NCBI GenBank assembly: GCA_028277515.1
Contig: JANQGC010000253.1
Location: 1-52,731, forward strand
Direction of reading: 5' to 3'
Source: Anaerolineae bacterium
Lineage (GTDB): Bacteria > Chloroflexota > Anaerolineae > Promineifilales > Promineifilaceae
DNA length: 52,731 nt
Part shown: piece by piece, positions 33,634 to 41,802 of the stretch
How the letters are laid out: every line of letters starts with the position of its first letter
Position numbering within the stretch: the first letter of the stretch is position 1
Made by a program: the position numbers and the translations under genes
Notes under the pieces: generated by a model
What the model was told of the DNA's origin: nothing
Databases searched by the model: none
The model's input: only the letters and a program-made list of their open reading frames with translations

Positions 33634-33786
33634 ATGTTAGCAAATATGGAAGCTTTCTATGTGCAGCTCAATTCAGAAGATCATTCTACAAGCATCCCTA
33701 TAGGTGATCTTGTAAATGTAACACATATGAATCTTAAAGAACTGGCGTTGCTCACTAGCGAACTTACATGGAGCATGTGGGGCTAA
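33634..33786 (+). CDS. comX: ComX-like peptide pheromone precursor
   Basis: The 50-codon ORF starts MLANMEAFYVQLNS and ends LALLTSELTWSMWG. AAGGAG lies 9 nt before the ATG. ComX precursors are about 55 residues with a C-terminal signal peptide in which a Trp near the end is isoprenylated by ComQ. Here Trp46 and Trp49 lie 5 and 2 residues from the end. The sequence shows no signal peptide, as in ComX, and no other function is apparent. The next gene is an isoprenyl transferase on the same strand, the opposite neighbour is a ComP-like kinase, and a NarL-type regulator closes the locus. Confidence 0.78.
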   Translation: MLANMEAFYVQLNSEDHSTSIPIGDLVNVTHMNLKELALLTSELTWSMWG

Positions 33787-33809
33787 AAAAATAGCCTGCT
33801 AGTTTTTTT
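33785..33809 (+). terminator. Weak A/T-rich terminator or attenuator after the ComX-like gene
   Basis: A7-TAG (33785-33794) can pair with CTA-G-T7 (33799-33809), giving a short hairpin ending in a seven-T run. An alternative GGCTA/TAGCC stem (33781-33796) also precedes the T-run. Partial termination here would leave more comX than comQ transcript. Confidence 0.45.
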
Positions 33810-33825
33810 GCGTTCAAGCAAAGTG

Positions 33826-33860
33826 AAAGGGCTGGCCGACAAATTGTTGGCCAGTCCTTT
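33826..33860 (+). promoter_or_regulatory. Long stem-loop directly before the ComQ-like gene
   Basis: AAAGGGCTGGCC (33826-33837) pairs with GGCCAGTCCTTT (33849-33860) with one G-T pair, and the loop can close further. It ends two bases before the GGAG ribosome site of comQ (33863-33866) and about 12 nt before the ATG, so it could limit or stabilise translation of comQ. It has no T-run after it. Confidence 0.6.
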
Positions 33861-33872
33861 CTGGAGATAACA

Positions 33873-34802
33873 ATGAACATTTATGAAGCAACAGCATCTT
33901 ATCTGAGTAGTCTTTTCCCCACTCAAGAATGGCCTTATATGCAAAAGCTCATTAATAGGGCCAGAGCTAACAAACCACACAATTGGCAATTACCATTTGT
34001 TACTTGTGAAGCTGTTGGGGGGGAATTAGAGGAAGCAGTGCCGGGCGCGGCCGCAATCGCTTGCCTACAAATCAGTATCTTACTTATTGATGACCTACTT
34101 GATGAAGATCCGCGTGGTGAATATCATAACCTTGGAACGGCTCAAACTGCCAATCTTGCGGCCGGTTTCCAAGCTGTTGGTCTTGATGCTGTCTCAAAGT
34201 GTGATGCGAAACCACAAACCAAATTGCTTATTCTCCAACACTTAAACCAAATGCTACTTACAACGACTTTCGGGCAACATCTTGACATTCATAATCCCAG
34301 CAATGAATTGGATTATTGGAAACTAGTACGTACTAAAAGCACGCCTTTTTTCAGCACAGCATTTTATATTGGCGCTCTTCTGGGACAGGCAACAGAAATT
34401 GTAACAAAAAACATCCGACATCTAGGTGAATTGTATGGGGAAATGATCCAGATCCATGATGATATTAATGATGTTCTAGCTGTACCTGCAAACCCTGATT
34501 GGATAATGGGGCGCTTACCACTGCCATTATTATTTGCTCAAGTTGTCAAGCATCCGGAGCGGGAGCGTTTTATCAATTTGCGCTCGGAAATTACTAACCC
34601 GGACGCATTGCGAGAGGCACAAACTATTTTAATTCGTTGTGGTGCCATCAGCTATTCCATTGCCCATCTTATTGAGCGGCACAATAAGATGCAAAAGCTG
34701 CTGGAATCTACTTCACTCATACATCGACAGCAGCTATCAGGATTGCTTCAGACCGTCATTGAGCCAGTGAATAGATTGTTGGAAAAATCAAAGTTGATTT
34801 GA
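33873..34802 (+). CDS. comQ: ComQ-like isoprenyl transferase
   Basis: The 309-residue all-helical polyprenyl-synthase fold carries both aspartate-rich sites, DDLLDE at 73-78 and DDIND at 196-200, and GQHLDI (134-139). KSTPFF (about 155) fills the usual KT..LF position. The length matches ComQ (about 290-310). ComQ attaches a farnesyl or geranyl group to Trp of ComX in the cytoplasm. The call depends on context: a Trp-ending small peptide is encoded 86 bp upstream and a ComP-like kinase lies beyond. An ordinary short-chain prenyl-diphosphate synthase is the alternative, but it would not need this neighbourhood. Confidence 0.85.
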   Translation: MNIYEATASYLSSLFPTQEWPYMQKLINRARANKPHNWQLPFVTCEAVGGELEEAVPGAAAIACLQISILLIDDLLDEDPRGEYHNLGTAQTANLAAGFQAVGLDAVSKCDAKPQTKLLILQHLNQMLLTTTFGQHLDIHNPSNELDYWKLVRTKSTPFFSTAFYIGALLGQATEIVTKNIRHLGELYGEMIQIHDDINDVLAVPANPDWIMGRLPLPLLFAQVVKHPERERFINLRSEITNPDALREAQTILIRCGAISYSIAHLIERHNKMQKLLESTSLIHRQQLSGLLQTVIEPVNRLLEKSKLI

Positions 34803-34883
34803 AAAGTAATCGGGGATTGGAGCAGTCATCTTCCCTTCATCCCAACGGAATATGTCAAAGATTTGTGGCCAGACCATTTTCAA

Positions 34884-35573
34884 TCAACCGTCATCGTGAA
34901 AACCGAACTCTTCTTCCGGGGTAATTAAACCGAGAAGACGAGCCTTAGCAACCGCAGATGCTCGCGTCTTTACACCTAATTGAGAATATACCCTTCTCAT
35001 TAAATTACGATATGTTGAATGAGCGATATTTAGCATTTTTGCCAGTTCAGTCATAGGTACATCAGGATAAGCAGCACAAAGAGATAAAGCTTCTAGCTGA
35101 CGAGTCGTTAGAGCGGGTTTTGAATTAGCCCCACTCAAAAACAATTGGTGGGCTTGTTGACTTAAATGAACCCCTCCCCGTGATACTGAGCGAACAACGG
35201 ATTCCAAATCCTCCAGAACTTGATAATCGTCTTTGACAATAAATCCTTTAGCGCCCGCATCCATGGCTATCCTTATGAGTGTGCGCTGGCAATGCATTGA
35301 AATTATTAAAACGTTCAGCTCCGGATATTGTCTCAAAAGCTGAGGCAGAACGTATAGAATTGGATATGGATTAGAGTTACAAGCAGAAGTCGGGACATCT
35401 AGATCTAATAGAAGAATATCAATCCGATTTTCCGCAAGCGATATTTCAAGTTCTTCACCAGTTCGTGCAACTGCGGCAATGCTTATATCCGGCACGTTTT
35501 CTAACCGATATCGATAACCATCAATAGAAGGCTGATGATCATCAAGTATTGCCACGTTCAGTTTTGTTACCAT
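34884..35573 (-). CDS. comA: ComA-like NarL/LuxR-type response regulator
   Basis: The 229-residue protein has a receiver domain (residues 1-125) with DD at 11-12, Asp57 as phospho-acceptor in LLLDLDVP and Lys in FIVKDD. The C-terminus is a LuxR helix-turn-helix (LTTRQLEALSLCAAYPDVPMTELAK... with GVKTRASAVAKA). It is the expected partner of the HisKA_3 kinase at 31231-33501. It is convergent with comQ, 81 bp apart, rather than downstream of comP as in Bacillus. GAGG lies 8 nt before the ATG. Confidence 0.85.
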   Translation of the reverse strand: MVTKLNVAILDDHQPSIDGYRYRLENVPDISIAAVARTGEELEISLAENRIDILLLDLDVPTSACNSNPYPILYVLPQLLRQYPELNVLIISMHCQRTLIRIAMDAGAKGFIVKDDYQVLEDLESVVRSVSRGGVHLSQQAHQLFLSGANSKPALTTRQLEALSLCAAYPDVPMTELAKMLNIAHSTYRNLMRRVYSQLGVKTRASAVAKARLLGLITPEEEFGFHDDG

Positions 35574-35773
35574 GTCTAATCCTCAAACTCTCAATACATA
35601 CAGATTAGCACTCTTGCTTCCAATAACAATATCCTTATTGCAAAATAAGTACAGTTGTCTACAAACAAAATACTCCCGACTATTCTACCTTGGAGAAAAT
35701 TAAAGTAGTATTAAGTCAAGTCGCACGTTTGGTGGGGAGGATATATAAAAAGTTGTAAGCTAACGAGAAACCC

Positions 35774-35791
35774 CCTTTCTCATGAGAAAGG
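35774..35791. repeat. Perfect 18-bp palindrome CCTTTCTCATGAGAAAGG
   Basis: It lies about 200 bp upstream of the ComA-like gene, in the 368-bp gap to the permease operon. It shares the core TCTCATGAGA with the palindrome at 24028-24039. The gap otherwise holds a possible terminator near 35895 and no gene. The palindrome may be an operator or the stem of a small hairpin; nothing in the sequence decides which. Confidence 0.5.
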
Positions 35792-35894
35792 TTTGCATCC
35801 CCTCAATAGCGAAATCTTGAGGAACGAATCCAGGAAATCAAGAATTTATCCACCAGCACATTTCGAGAAACACTGAGAAAAAAAGAGTCTTCTT

Positions 35895-35919
35895 ACACTG
35901 GATGGTTTCCAACCGGTGT
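35895..35919 (-). terminator. Possible terminator of the permease operon
   Basis: ACACTGG (35895-35901) pairs with CCGGTGT (35913-35919) with one G-T pair, and TGG/CCA extends the inside. On the minus strand a run of seven Ts follows about 10 nt downstream. It sits 23 bp after the permease stop, at the right place to end the 10-gene leftward operon. Confidence 0.45.
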
Positions 35920-35941
35920 CTTTTCTATGGAGCGCACAAAC

Positions 35942-36865
35942 CTACTCGCGCTTTACTCGCTGTCGCGGGCTGAGCACATGCTGTACGCCATCACCAATCA
36001 GATTGAAACCTAAAACAAGAATCAGGATTGCCAGTCCGGCAAAAACTGACAGCCACCAGGCGGAGCGGTGCACATTTCCGGCGGATAGGACTTGCCCCCA
36101 GCTAGCGTGGTTGGGGTCACCCAGGCCAAGAAAGCTCAACGACGCTTCAAACAAAATGGCATAAGCCATCTGCAGTGTAGAGTTGGCGATAACGGGATAG
36201 AGACCGTTTGGTAGAATATGTCGGACCAGAATGCGCGGATGTCCAGCCCCGGAGGCGACGGCCGCTTTCACAAATGTGCGAGTTTTCAATGTCAATACCT
36301 GCGCACGAACAATCTTAGCATTAGATGGCCAAAGCGTTAAACCAACAACGATCATTGTATAAAGGATGTTGTTACCGAACAGAGCCACCACAGTAACGAT
36401 GAGTACAAACTGCGGAATCATCAGAAATATCTCGACAATTCGCGAGACGAGGTCATCAAGCCAGCCACCCACATAAGCGGGAATAGCCCCTGCGATGATA
36501 CCAATCACCAACGATATGCCTGCTACACCAAAGCCGAATGCCATTGAAACAATGGTTCCGTGAATCAACCAGCTCAGCACATCCCGGCCAATTTGATCCG
36601 TTCCCAAAGGGTAGCTTGAGCTTGGCGGGTGGAGTGTGTCATCCAGTAATTCAAATGGATCATGAGGGGCAATTAGATCGGCGGAAAGAGAGATGAGTAT
36701 AGCGCCCAGGACAATGACGACGCCTAATACAGCGGTTTTGTTCGTTTTGTACTGTGCCCAGAAATTCGACAAACTTTCCAGCAGTTGACGGAGGCGCGTC
36801 GCGAGCCGAAAGTTAGTTGAGGGGACCTGGGTGTCGTTGATTTCAGCGTCAGTTCTGCTACTCAT
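35942..36865 (-). CDS. Peptide-type ABC transporter permease, DppC-like
   Basis: The 307-residue inner-membrane permease has a hydrophilic N-terminal arm, a first TM (AVLGVVIVLGAILISL), the GTDQIGRDVLSWLIHG motif and about five further helices. The cytoplasmic EAA loop that docks on the ATPase is GAGHPRILVRHILPNGLYP. The substrate is a peptide, nickel or similar small molecule in this family. It overlaps the DppB-like gene by 8 bp and ends the operon; a possible terminator follows. Confidence 0.93.
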   Translation of the reverse strand: MSSRTDAEINDTQVPSTNFRLATRLRQLLESLSNFWAQYKTNKTAVLGVVIVLGAILISLSADLIAPHDPFELLDDTLHPPSSSYPLGTDQIGRDVLSWLIHGTIVSMAFGFGVAGISLVIGIIAGAIPAYVGGWLDDLVSRIVEIFLMIPQFVLIVTVVALFGNNILYTMIVVGLTLWPSNAKIVRAQVLTLKTRTFVKAAVASGAGHPRILVRHILPNGLYPVIANSTLQMAYAILFEASLSFLGLGDPNHASWGQVLSAGNVHRSAWWLSVFAGLAILILVLGFNLIGDGVQHVLSPRQRVKRE

Positions 36866-37835
36866 TACTAAATTTCACTCGAGGATCCAGATACATATAG
36901 ACCATGTCTGTAATGAAGCTGGCAATTACCACCGCGGCCGATGCAAAGAGAAAAATACCCATCAGTGTCGGGTAATCCCTATTGCCGATAGCCTGCCAAA
37001 GCAACAGCCCAATGCCCGGCCAGCTAAATACAGTTTCTGTGAGCACTGCTCCAGTTAAAATGAAGCCCAGTGTCAGGCCGGCGACAGTCACCGTCGGTAA
37101 GAGTGCGTTTCGCAGCGCATGGCGAAAGAAGACCCGATTGTCGCTTAGCCCAAATGCCCGCGCCGTGGTGATGTAATCCTCGCCCATTGTTTCAATCACG
37201 CTGGCGCGCGTGATTCGCACAAAGATGGGCAGATTGAAGGCAGTCAACGCCAATATTGGCAGCACGGCGTGCCACAATACGTCAGCATAATAGCGAATGC
37301 CCGTATGCTTGGCGATAATGTCAGACATGCCGCTAGATGGGAACCAGTCAAGCGTTCGTGAGAACACCAGAATCAAGAGCAAACCAAACCAAAATATGGG
37401 CATGGAATAGAAAACAAGGGAGGTGATCCAAATAGTCGAGTCGGTTCGGGAGGGAAATCGGCCGGCCGAATAGGCCCCTATTAAAGTACCCAGAATGATA
37501 GATAACAAACTGGCGGAAACCATTAGGATTAATGTTTGCGGCAGCCGTTCCCAGATTAACTCTGAAACAGGTGTCAGATAGTTGTAGGAATAGCCCAGAT
37601 CACCGTTGAATAACTTCTGTATATAGATGAGAAACTGCGTTCCTAATGGTTGGTCCAGCCCAAAGGCAACACGAATAGCCTCCACATTTTCAGGCGTTGC
37701 CATTTCACCGGCCATCACCCGGGCAGGATCGCCCGGGGCAAGCCGGATCAGCATGAAGTTTATCAGTATAATCGCCGCAATCGTGGGGACGATCTGCAAA
37801 AGGCGCCGAATAACATATGTTGGCATGCTTATCAA
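36858..37835 (-). CDS. Peptide-type ABC transporter permease, DppB-like
   Basis: The 325-residue protein has the family's opening (YVIRRLLQIVPTIAAIILINF), MIRLAPGDPARVM and then six helices. Its EAA loop is TARAFGLSDNRVFFRHALRNALLP. It forms the membrane channel with the DppC-like partner. It is followed by the overlapping partner permease and preceded (31 bp) by a solute-binding-like protein. With the two ATPases upstream it makes a complete importer. Confidence 0.94.
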   Translation of the reverse strand: MISMPTYVIRRLLQIVPTIAAIILINFMLIRLAPGDPARVMAGEMATPENVEAIRVAFGLDQPLGTQFLIYIQKLFNGDLGYSYNYLTPVSELIWERLPQTLILMVSASLLSIILGTLIGAYSAGRFPSRTDSTIWITSLVFYSMPIFWFGLLLILVFSRTLDWFPSSGMSDIIAKHTGIRYYADVLWHAVLPILALTAFNLPIFVRITRASVIETMGEDYITTARAFGLSDNRVFFRHALRNALLPTVTVAGLTLGFILTGAVLTETVFSWPGIGLLLWQAIGNRDYPTLMGIFLFASAAVVIASFITDMVYMYLDPRVKFSNE

Positions 37836-37866
37836 CTCCTAGAAGCTGGACTCAACATGAGGTGCA

Positions 37867-38637
37867 TTATGATTTCTCAAAGAACCGGTCAAACTTGCCT
37901 TCAAATTCATGATAGGCTTGCTGCTTAAAGCGTTTGATTGTGCCCTGAACCGTATGAAAGTCCATCCAATTATTTATCCAGTTTAAGAATCGTTGATCCC
38001 CAGGCTTGACGGCTGGATGAGAATAATCAATTGAGGTGATAACCGGCCGGCCTTCTTCATCTTTAAGAACTGTGCAGTCAGGGTGCAGCTTCAAGAAATT
38101 AGGCACAGCCTGATCACTCAACGTAATATCAACCTCAGCTAAATCCACCGCTTCCAACGCTCGTTCGGTGTTTGGATAATATTTGATCTGCGCCTTTGGA
38201 TAGCGTTGGCGGATTTGTTCCTCCTGCGAGTCGCCGCGCCCACACGAAATAGAGCGATCCGGATGGTTGATGTCACTCTCAGATTTCACGGTGCTATCCT
38301 TGCGCAAGACAATCTTCCCCTCATAGTTCAACACGCGGCCTGTTGAGAACTCCACCTCAAGTGCCCGCTGCGGTGTATTGGTATGCTTCATACAGATGTC
38401 GATTCGGCCATCTAGGAGAGCGGGAATATGATCTGCCCAGGCCAGGTCGACAAACTCTACCTGGACTCCCAGATCCGAGGCTAACTGCTCTCCCAACTTA
38501 CCAACAATGCCGGACGGCTCGCCCGTGTCGGGATCAAGATATTGTTCTGCACTTGGCGACCAACGGACGCCAACACGTACAACACCCCGATCCAAAATCA
38601 TATCTAGTCGTGATCGCTCGTTTATTGTAATTGACAT
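37867..38637 (-). CDS. Solute-binding-like protein (family 3 fold) without a signal peptide
   Basis: The 256-residue protein has a bacterial extracellular solute-binding family-3 fold: GVVRVGVRWSPSAEQYLDP, GIVGKLGEQLASDLGVQVEFVDLAWADHIPALLDGRIDI broken over two lobes, DSDINHPDRSI, and a ...VDLAEVDITLSDQ tail. The N-terminus (MSITINERSRLDMIL) is polar with no hydrophobic signal, so it is apparently cytoplasmic unless the start is misread. It sits between the permeases and the ATPases of a peptide-type importer, which normally uses family 5. A family-5 lipoprotein is encoded at 51880-52731. It might be an enzyme-like relative or a scavenged module. Confidence 0.8.
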   Translation of the reverse strand: MSITINERSRLDMILDRGVVRVGVRWSPSAEQYLDPDTGEPSGIVGKLGEQLASDLGVQVEFVDLAWADHIPALLDGRIDICMKHTNTPQRALEVEFSTGRVLNYEGKIVLRKDSTVKSESDINHPDRSISCGRGDSQEEQIRQRYPKAQIKYYPNTERALEAVDLAEVDITLSDQAVPNFLKLHPDCTVLKDEEGRPVITSIDYSHPAVKPGDQRFLNWINNWMDFHTVQGTIKRFKQQAYHEFEGKFDRFFEKS

Positions 38638-38655
38638 TTTTTCTTCCTTGTTTGA

Positions 38656-39654
38656 CTATTTCTTGATTTCTAGCGTACGGTCAGTGGAGCCATTTTTTGA
38701 AACCTTGTTTTCCGGCAACTTAGATAAAGGATCTTCAGCCACAAAGTGATTGGGTTCAACTTCTACTAAGGGCTTTGGCATCTCACTGTGATCAAAGGAG
38801 AATGTCCATTCCTCATCCACGGGCCGCTCGACGGTTGGATCGGCAACCTGGACGGAGTTGATAAGACGTCTCGTATACGGATGAAGCGGATTATGTAGCA
38901 CTTGATCCGTCGGTCCATATTCCACAATTCGGCCCTCATACATGATGGCGATGCGATTGCACATATAACGAGCCACTGATAAGTCATGAGTGATGAAGAG
39001 ATAAGTGAGACCTAGCTCGTCCTGAAGGGTGCGCATGAGGGAAAGAATGGCTGCACGTACTGAAACATCGAGCATCGACACAGGTTCATCCGCCACCAAA
39101 AAGGTGGGGTTGAGAATGATAGCGCGGGCAATGGCCACACGTTGGCGCTCCCCACCGCTCAATTCATGAGGATATTTGGTCAGGTATTTTTCGGCCGGCC
39201 GCAGCCCAACTTTCTCAATTGTTGCAATCACATTCCCGTGTCGCTCATGTCGATGGCCAATCCGGTGAATGGCCAGCGGCTCAAGCACGGTATCCTGAAC
39301 CCGGTATCGTGGATTAAGGGAATCGTAGGGATCCTGGAAAATGACCTGCACAACCTGGCGGAAATCGCGAAGACGTCGCCCGCTCAGCCCTGAGATATCC
39401 ACATCATCAAACAAGATTCTTCCTCCAGTTGGTTTCTCCAGTAAGGCAAGCATCATACCCAGCGTCGTCTTGCCGGAGCCACTCTGGCCAACCAATCCCA
39501 TGCATTCTCCACGCTCAATGAGCAAATTTACATGATCGACAGCAATGGTAAAATCAGGCGCTTCTGCACGGGCAGTTTGGCCAATAGTGCGCCGCGCATC
39601 AAAACGCTTGGTAAGTCCTTCTGTGCGAACATGGACATCCGGAATTTCGCTCAT
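38656..39654 (-). CDS. ABC transporter ATPase, OppF/DppF-like
   Basis: The 332-residue ATPase has Walker A GLVGQSGSGKTTLG, Q-loop VIFQDPYDSLNPRY, signature LSGGERQRVAIARAI, Walker B VADEPVSMLDVS and the Opp C-terminal tail (VEYGPTDQVLHNPLHPYTRRL). It supplies energy to the DppB/C permease pair. It overlaps the OppD-like gene by 4 bp. The C-terminal extension is longer than the iron-sulphur-free core and ends in a Lys/Ser-rich tail. Confidence 0.96.
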   Translation of the reverse strand: MSEIPDVHVRTEGLTKRFDARRTIGQTARAEAPDFTIAVDHVNLLIERGECMGLVGQSGSGKTTLGMMLALLEKPTGGRILFDDVDISGLSGRRLRDFRQVVQVIFQDPYDSLNPRYRVQDTVLEPLAIHRIGHRHERHGNVIATIEKVGLRPAEKYLTKYPHELSGGERQRVAIARAIILNPTFLVADEPVSMLDVSVRAAILSLMRTLQDELGLTYLFITHDLSVARYMCNRIAIMYEGRIVEYGPTDQVLHNPLHPYTRRLINSVQVADPTVERPVDEEWTFSFDHSEMPKPLVEVEPNHFVAEDPLSKLPENKVSKNGSTDRTLEIKK

Positions 39655-40649
39655 TCCGCTTCCTCAACGCTGCTAATAGGAGCAAGTATCCGGGGATCGG
39701 CAGCAAAATGACATCGTGAGATATGCTGCTTTGAGAGTTCCACGATTGGTGGTTTAGTTGTCTGGCATAAAGGCATCGTGAATACACAACGAGACTCAAA
39801 ACGACAGGGGGGCAGGGGATCCAGCAAGTTGGGTGGGGAGCCAGGCACCGATACCAACTCCTGCTTTGGCCCAAACAAATTGGGGATAGATTTCATCAAT
39901 CCAATGGTATATGGGTGGCGAGGTTCTTTGAAAATCGTGTAAACATCAGCATATTCTACGATTTGAGCGGCGTACATGACGGCTACAGAATCGCATGTAT
40001 CTGCAATTACACCCAAATCATGGGAGATGACAATGAGGGCAATGTCTAATTCCTTGGCTAGAGTCTTGAGTTGGCCAAGAATTTGACTTTGGACCACAAC
40101 ATCCAACGCTGTTGTTGGTTCATCAGCTATAAGCAGATCGGGATCACATAATAAGCTCATGGCAATGACAACACGCTGCTTCATCCCACCGCTCAGTTCA
40201 TGAGGATATCTCCGCAATATACGCCGTTCTAAATCGACCATTTCAAACAGCTCTTCACACTTGCGCTGGACTTCTGCCGACGGCAGCTTCTGGTGGTTCA
40301 ACAATGCTTCGCTCATTATGTCGCCAACGCGCATCACGGGATTGAGCGAATTCATGGCCGCTTGAAAAACCATGGATATATTATTCCAGCGGACAACCCG
40401 CAACTCATCCTCTGACATCTGAGCGATGTCCTGGCCATTAAGAATGATCTGGCCATTTTCGATTCGGGCGTTCGGTGGCAGGAGGCGCATAAGTGAGAAA
40501 GCCAGTGTACTCTTGCCGCATCCCGATTCACCAACGATTCCCAAGGTTTCTGAGCGCTCGACCGAGAAGCTAACATCATGAACCGCCGTCATCCACTTTG
40601 ATTGGACGCGATACTCGACATGGAGATTGTTGACTTGCAGTAATGTCAC
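39651..40649 (-). CDS. ABC transporter ATPase, OppD/DppD-like
   Basis: The 332-residue ATPase has Walker A GIVGESGCGKSTLAFS, Q-loop MVFQAAMNSLNP, signature LSGGMKQRVVIAMSL and Walker B IADEPTTALDVV. The C-terminal domain has the Opp-type zinc/cysteine motif (LDPLPPCRFESRC, ISRCHF). This cluster is known from several OppD and OppF members. It forms a heterodimer with the adjacent F-type ATPase. The start is 38 bp after the deacylase stop. Confidence 0.96.
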   Translation of the reverse strand: MTLLQVNNLHVEYRVQSKWMTAVHDVSFSVERSETLGIVGESGCGKSTLAFSLMRLLPPNARIENGQIILNGQDIAQMSEDELRVVRWNNISMVFQAAMNSLNPVMRVGDIMSEALLNHQKLPSAEVQRKCEELFEMVDLERRILRRYPHELSGGMKQRVVIAMSLLCDPDLLIADEPTTALDVVVQSQILGQLKTLAKELDIALIVISHDLGVIADTCDSVAVMYAAQIVEYADVYTIFKEPRHPYTIGLMKSIPNLFGPKQELVSVPGSPPNLLDPLPPCRFESRCVFTMPLCQTTKPPIVELSKQHISRCHFAADPRILAPISSVEEAE

Positions 40650-40687
40650 ACTCAGATCCTTATTGCTGCCTGGCTACTCACCAACCT

Positions 40688-41725
40688 TCATTCCGGTATC
40701 TCATCCATTTTACCCATGATTAGAACCGTTTCTCCTGATGTGCGAACAGGAGTAGTGTACATCATGAGCACAACGCCAGTTAATTGCGAAGAAAATGTGG
40801 CGATAACCTCACCATGCAGGTTTTGCATTTCCCCGATGCGGTCGCCAACACGAAGATAGTCGCCGACAGTCACATCCGGAAAAAACATACCGCCAAAGCT
40901 AGACTTCATTATATACATCCCATAACATTCTTCGTGCTCGATATTATCTTGGACTTCGCCTTCGAGCATGCCCATATAGCGCATACAGTTTTTGATCCCT
41001 TTAATTTCCATCTCCACGATCTCAGGGTCCAATGTGCCGGCGCCGCCGGCCTCAATGAGCACTGAGGGCACACCGGCCAGTGCTGCGTTGCCTACGCTGG
41101 TTAATCCGGATTGCAATCCTGCGAAGTAGGTGCCTTGTTCGTCTTCTGAAGCGCTCAGATCGTCAATTCCTTTGCCCATAATGTTCAAGAGCTTAATATC
41201 AAACAAACGGGCTAATTTTTCTGAAAGCTGATCGACCGGCTCGTTACCCACGCGCTGGCAGCAGGTATGGGGAGGGATCTCTTCAATTAGATCGCCGCTG
41301 TGTAGATCCATATATACGTCCGAGCGTTTGATGATGTCATTGTAGATAGTGTAAGTAATCTGTTCACTCACTGTACCGTATCTGTTGCCGGGAAAAACAC
41401 GATTAACGTTCTGGCCATCAATGGGATTGACAAAGGGGGTGCGTGTTTCAAATGCCGGGAGATTCACTACCGGAACGAGAATAAGCGTACCGCTCAACTC
41501 CTTGGGATCAATCTCTTGACCCAGACGCATACAGGTAACCACACCGGCATACTCAGCGCCATGAACCGCGGCCGTAATAGACATAGTGGGTCCATCCTCA
41601 GCACCATTGACAACCGTGATAGGTAAATTCAAGTCAGTTGCCGGCCGGTTAGCAATTGGTAATGAGCCAAAAGCTCGTGTTCCTGGCTCAACTTTCATGC
41701 CCGCAATCTCTACAATATTAGCCAT
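40688..41725 (-). CDS. Succinylglutamate desuccinylase/aspartoacylase-family deacylase
   Basis: The 345-residue zinc hydrolase has AAVHGAEYAG (HxxE zinc motif), PVVNLPAFE, NVNRVFPG and DVYMDLHSGDLIE (third ligand). The C-terminal beta barrel-sandwich (about residues 250-345) carries VTVGDYLRVGDRIGEM. The family hydrolyses N-acyl amino acids, including N-acetyl-diaminobutyrate in ectoine breakdown (DoeB). It lies next to an M24 hydrolase, as DoeA/DoeB do, but the remaining genes do not match ectoine catabolism. It probably deacylates the substrate brought in by the neighbouring importer. Confidence 0.86.
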   Translation of the reverse strand: MANIVEIAGMKVEPGTRAFGSLPIANRPATDLNLPITVVNGAEDGPTMSITAAVHGAEYAGVVTCMRLGQEIDPKELSGTLILVPVVNLPAFETRTPFVNPIDGQNVNRVFPGNRYGTVSEQITYTIYNDIIKRSDVYMDLHSGDLIEEIPPHTCCQRVGNEPVDQLSEKLARLFDIKLLNIMGKGIDDLSASEDEQGTYFAGLQSGLTSVGNAALAGVPSVLIEAGGAGTLDPEIVEMEIKGIKNCMRYMGMLEGEVQDNIEHEECYGMYIMKSSFGGMFFPDVTVGDYLRVGDRIGEMQNLHGEVIATFSSQLTGVVLMMYTTPVRTSGETVLIMGKMDEIPE

Positions 41726-41802
41726 CCGAAAACTCCTTTTTAATTTAACGATCTTGAACCCAATTTATTTTACAGTCAAAATACGACGGCCAATCACCCG
41801 AC

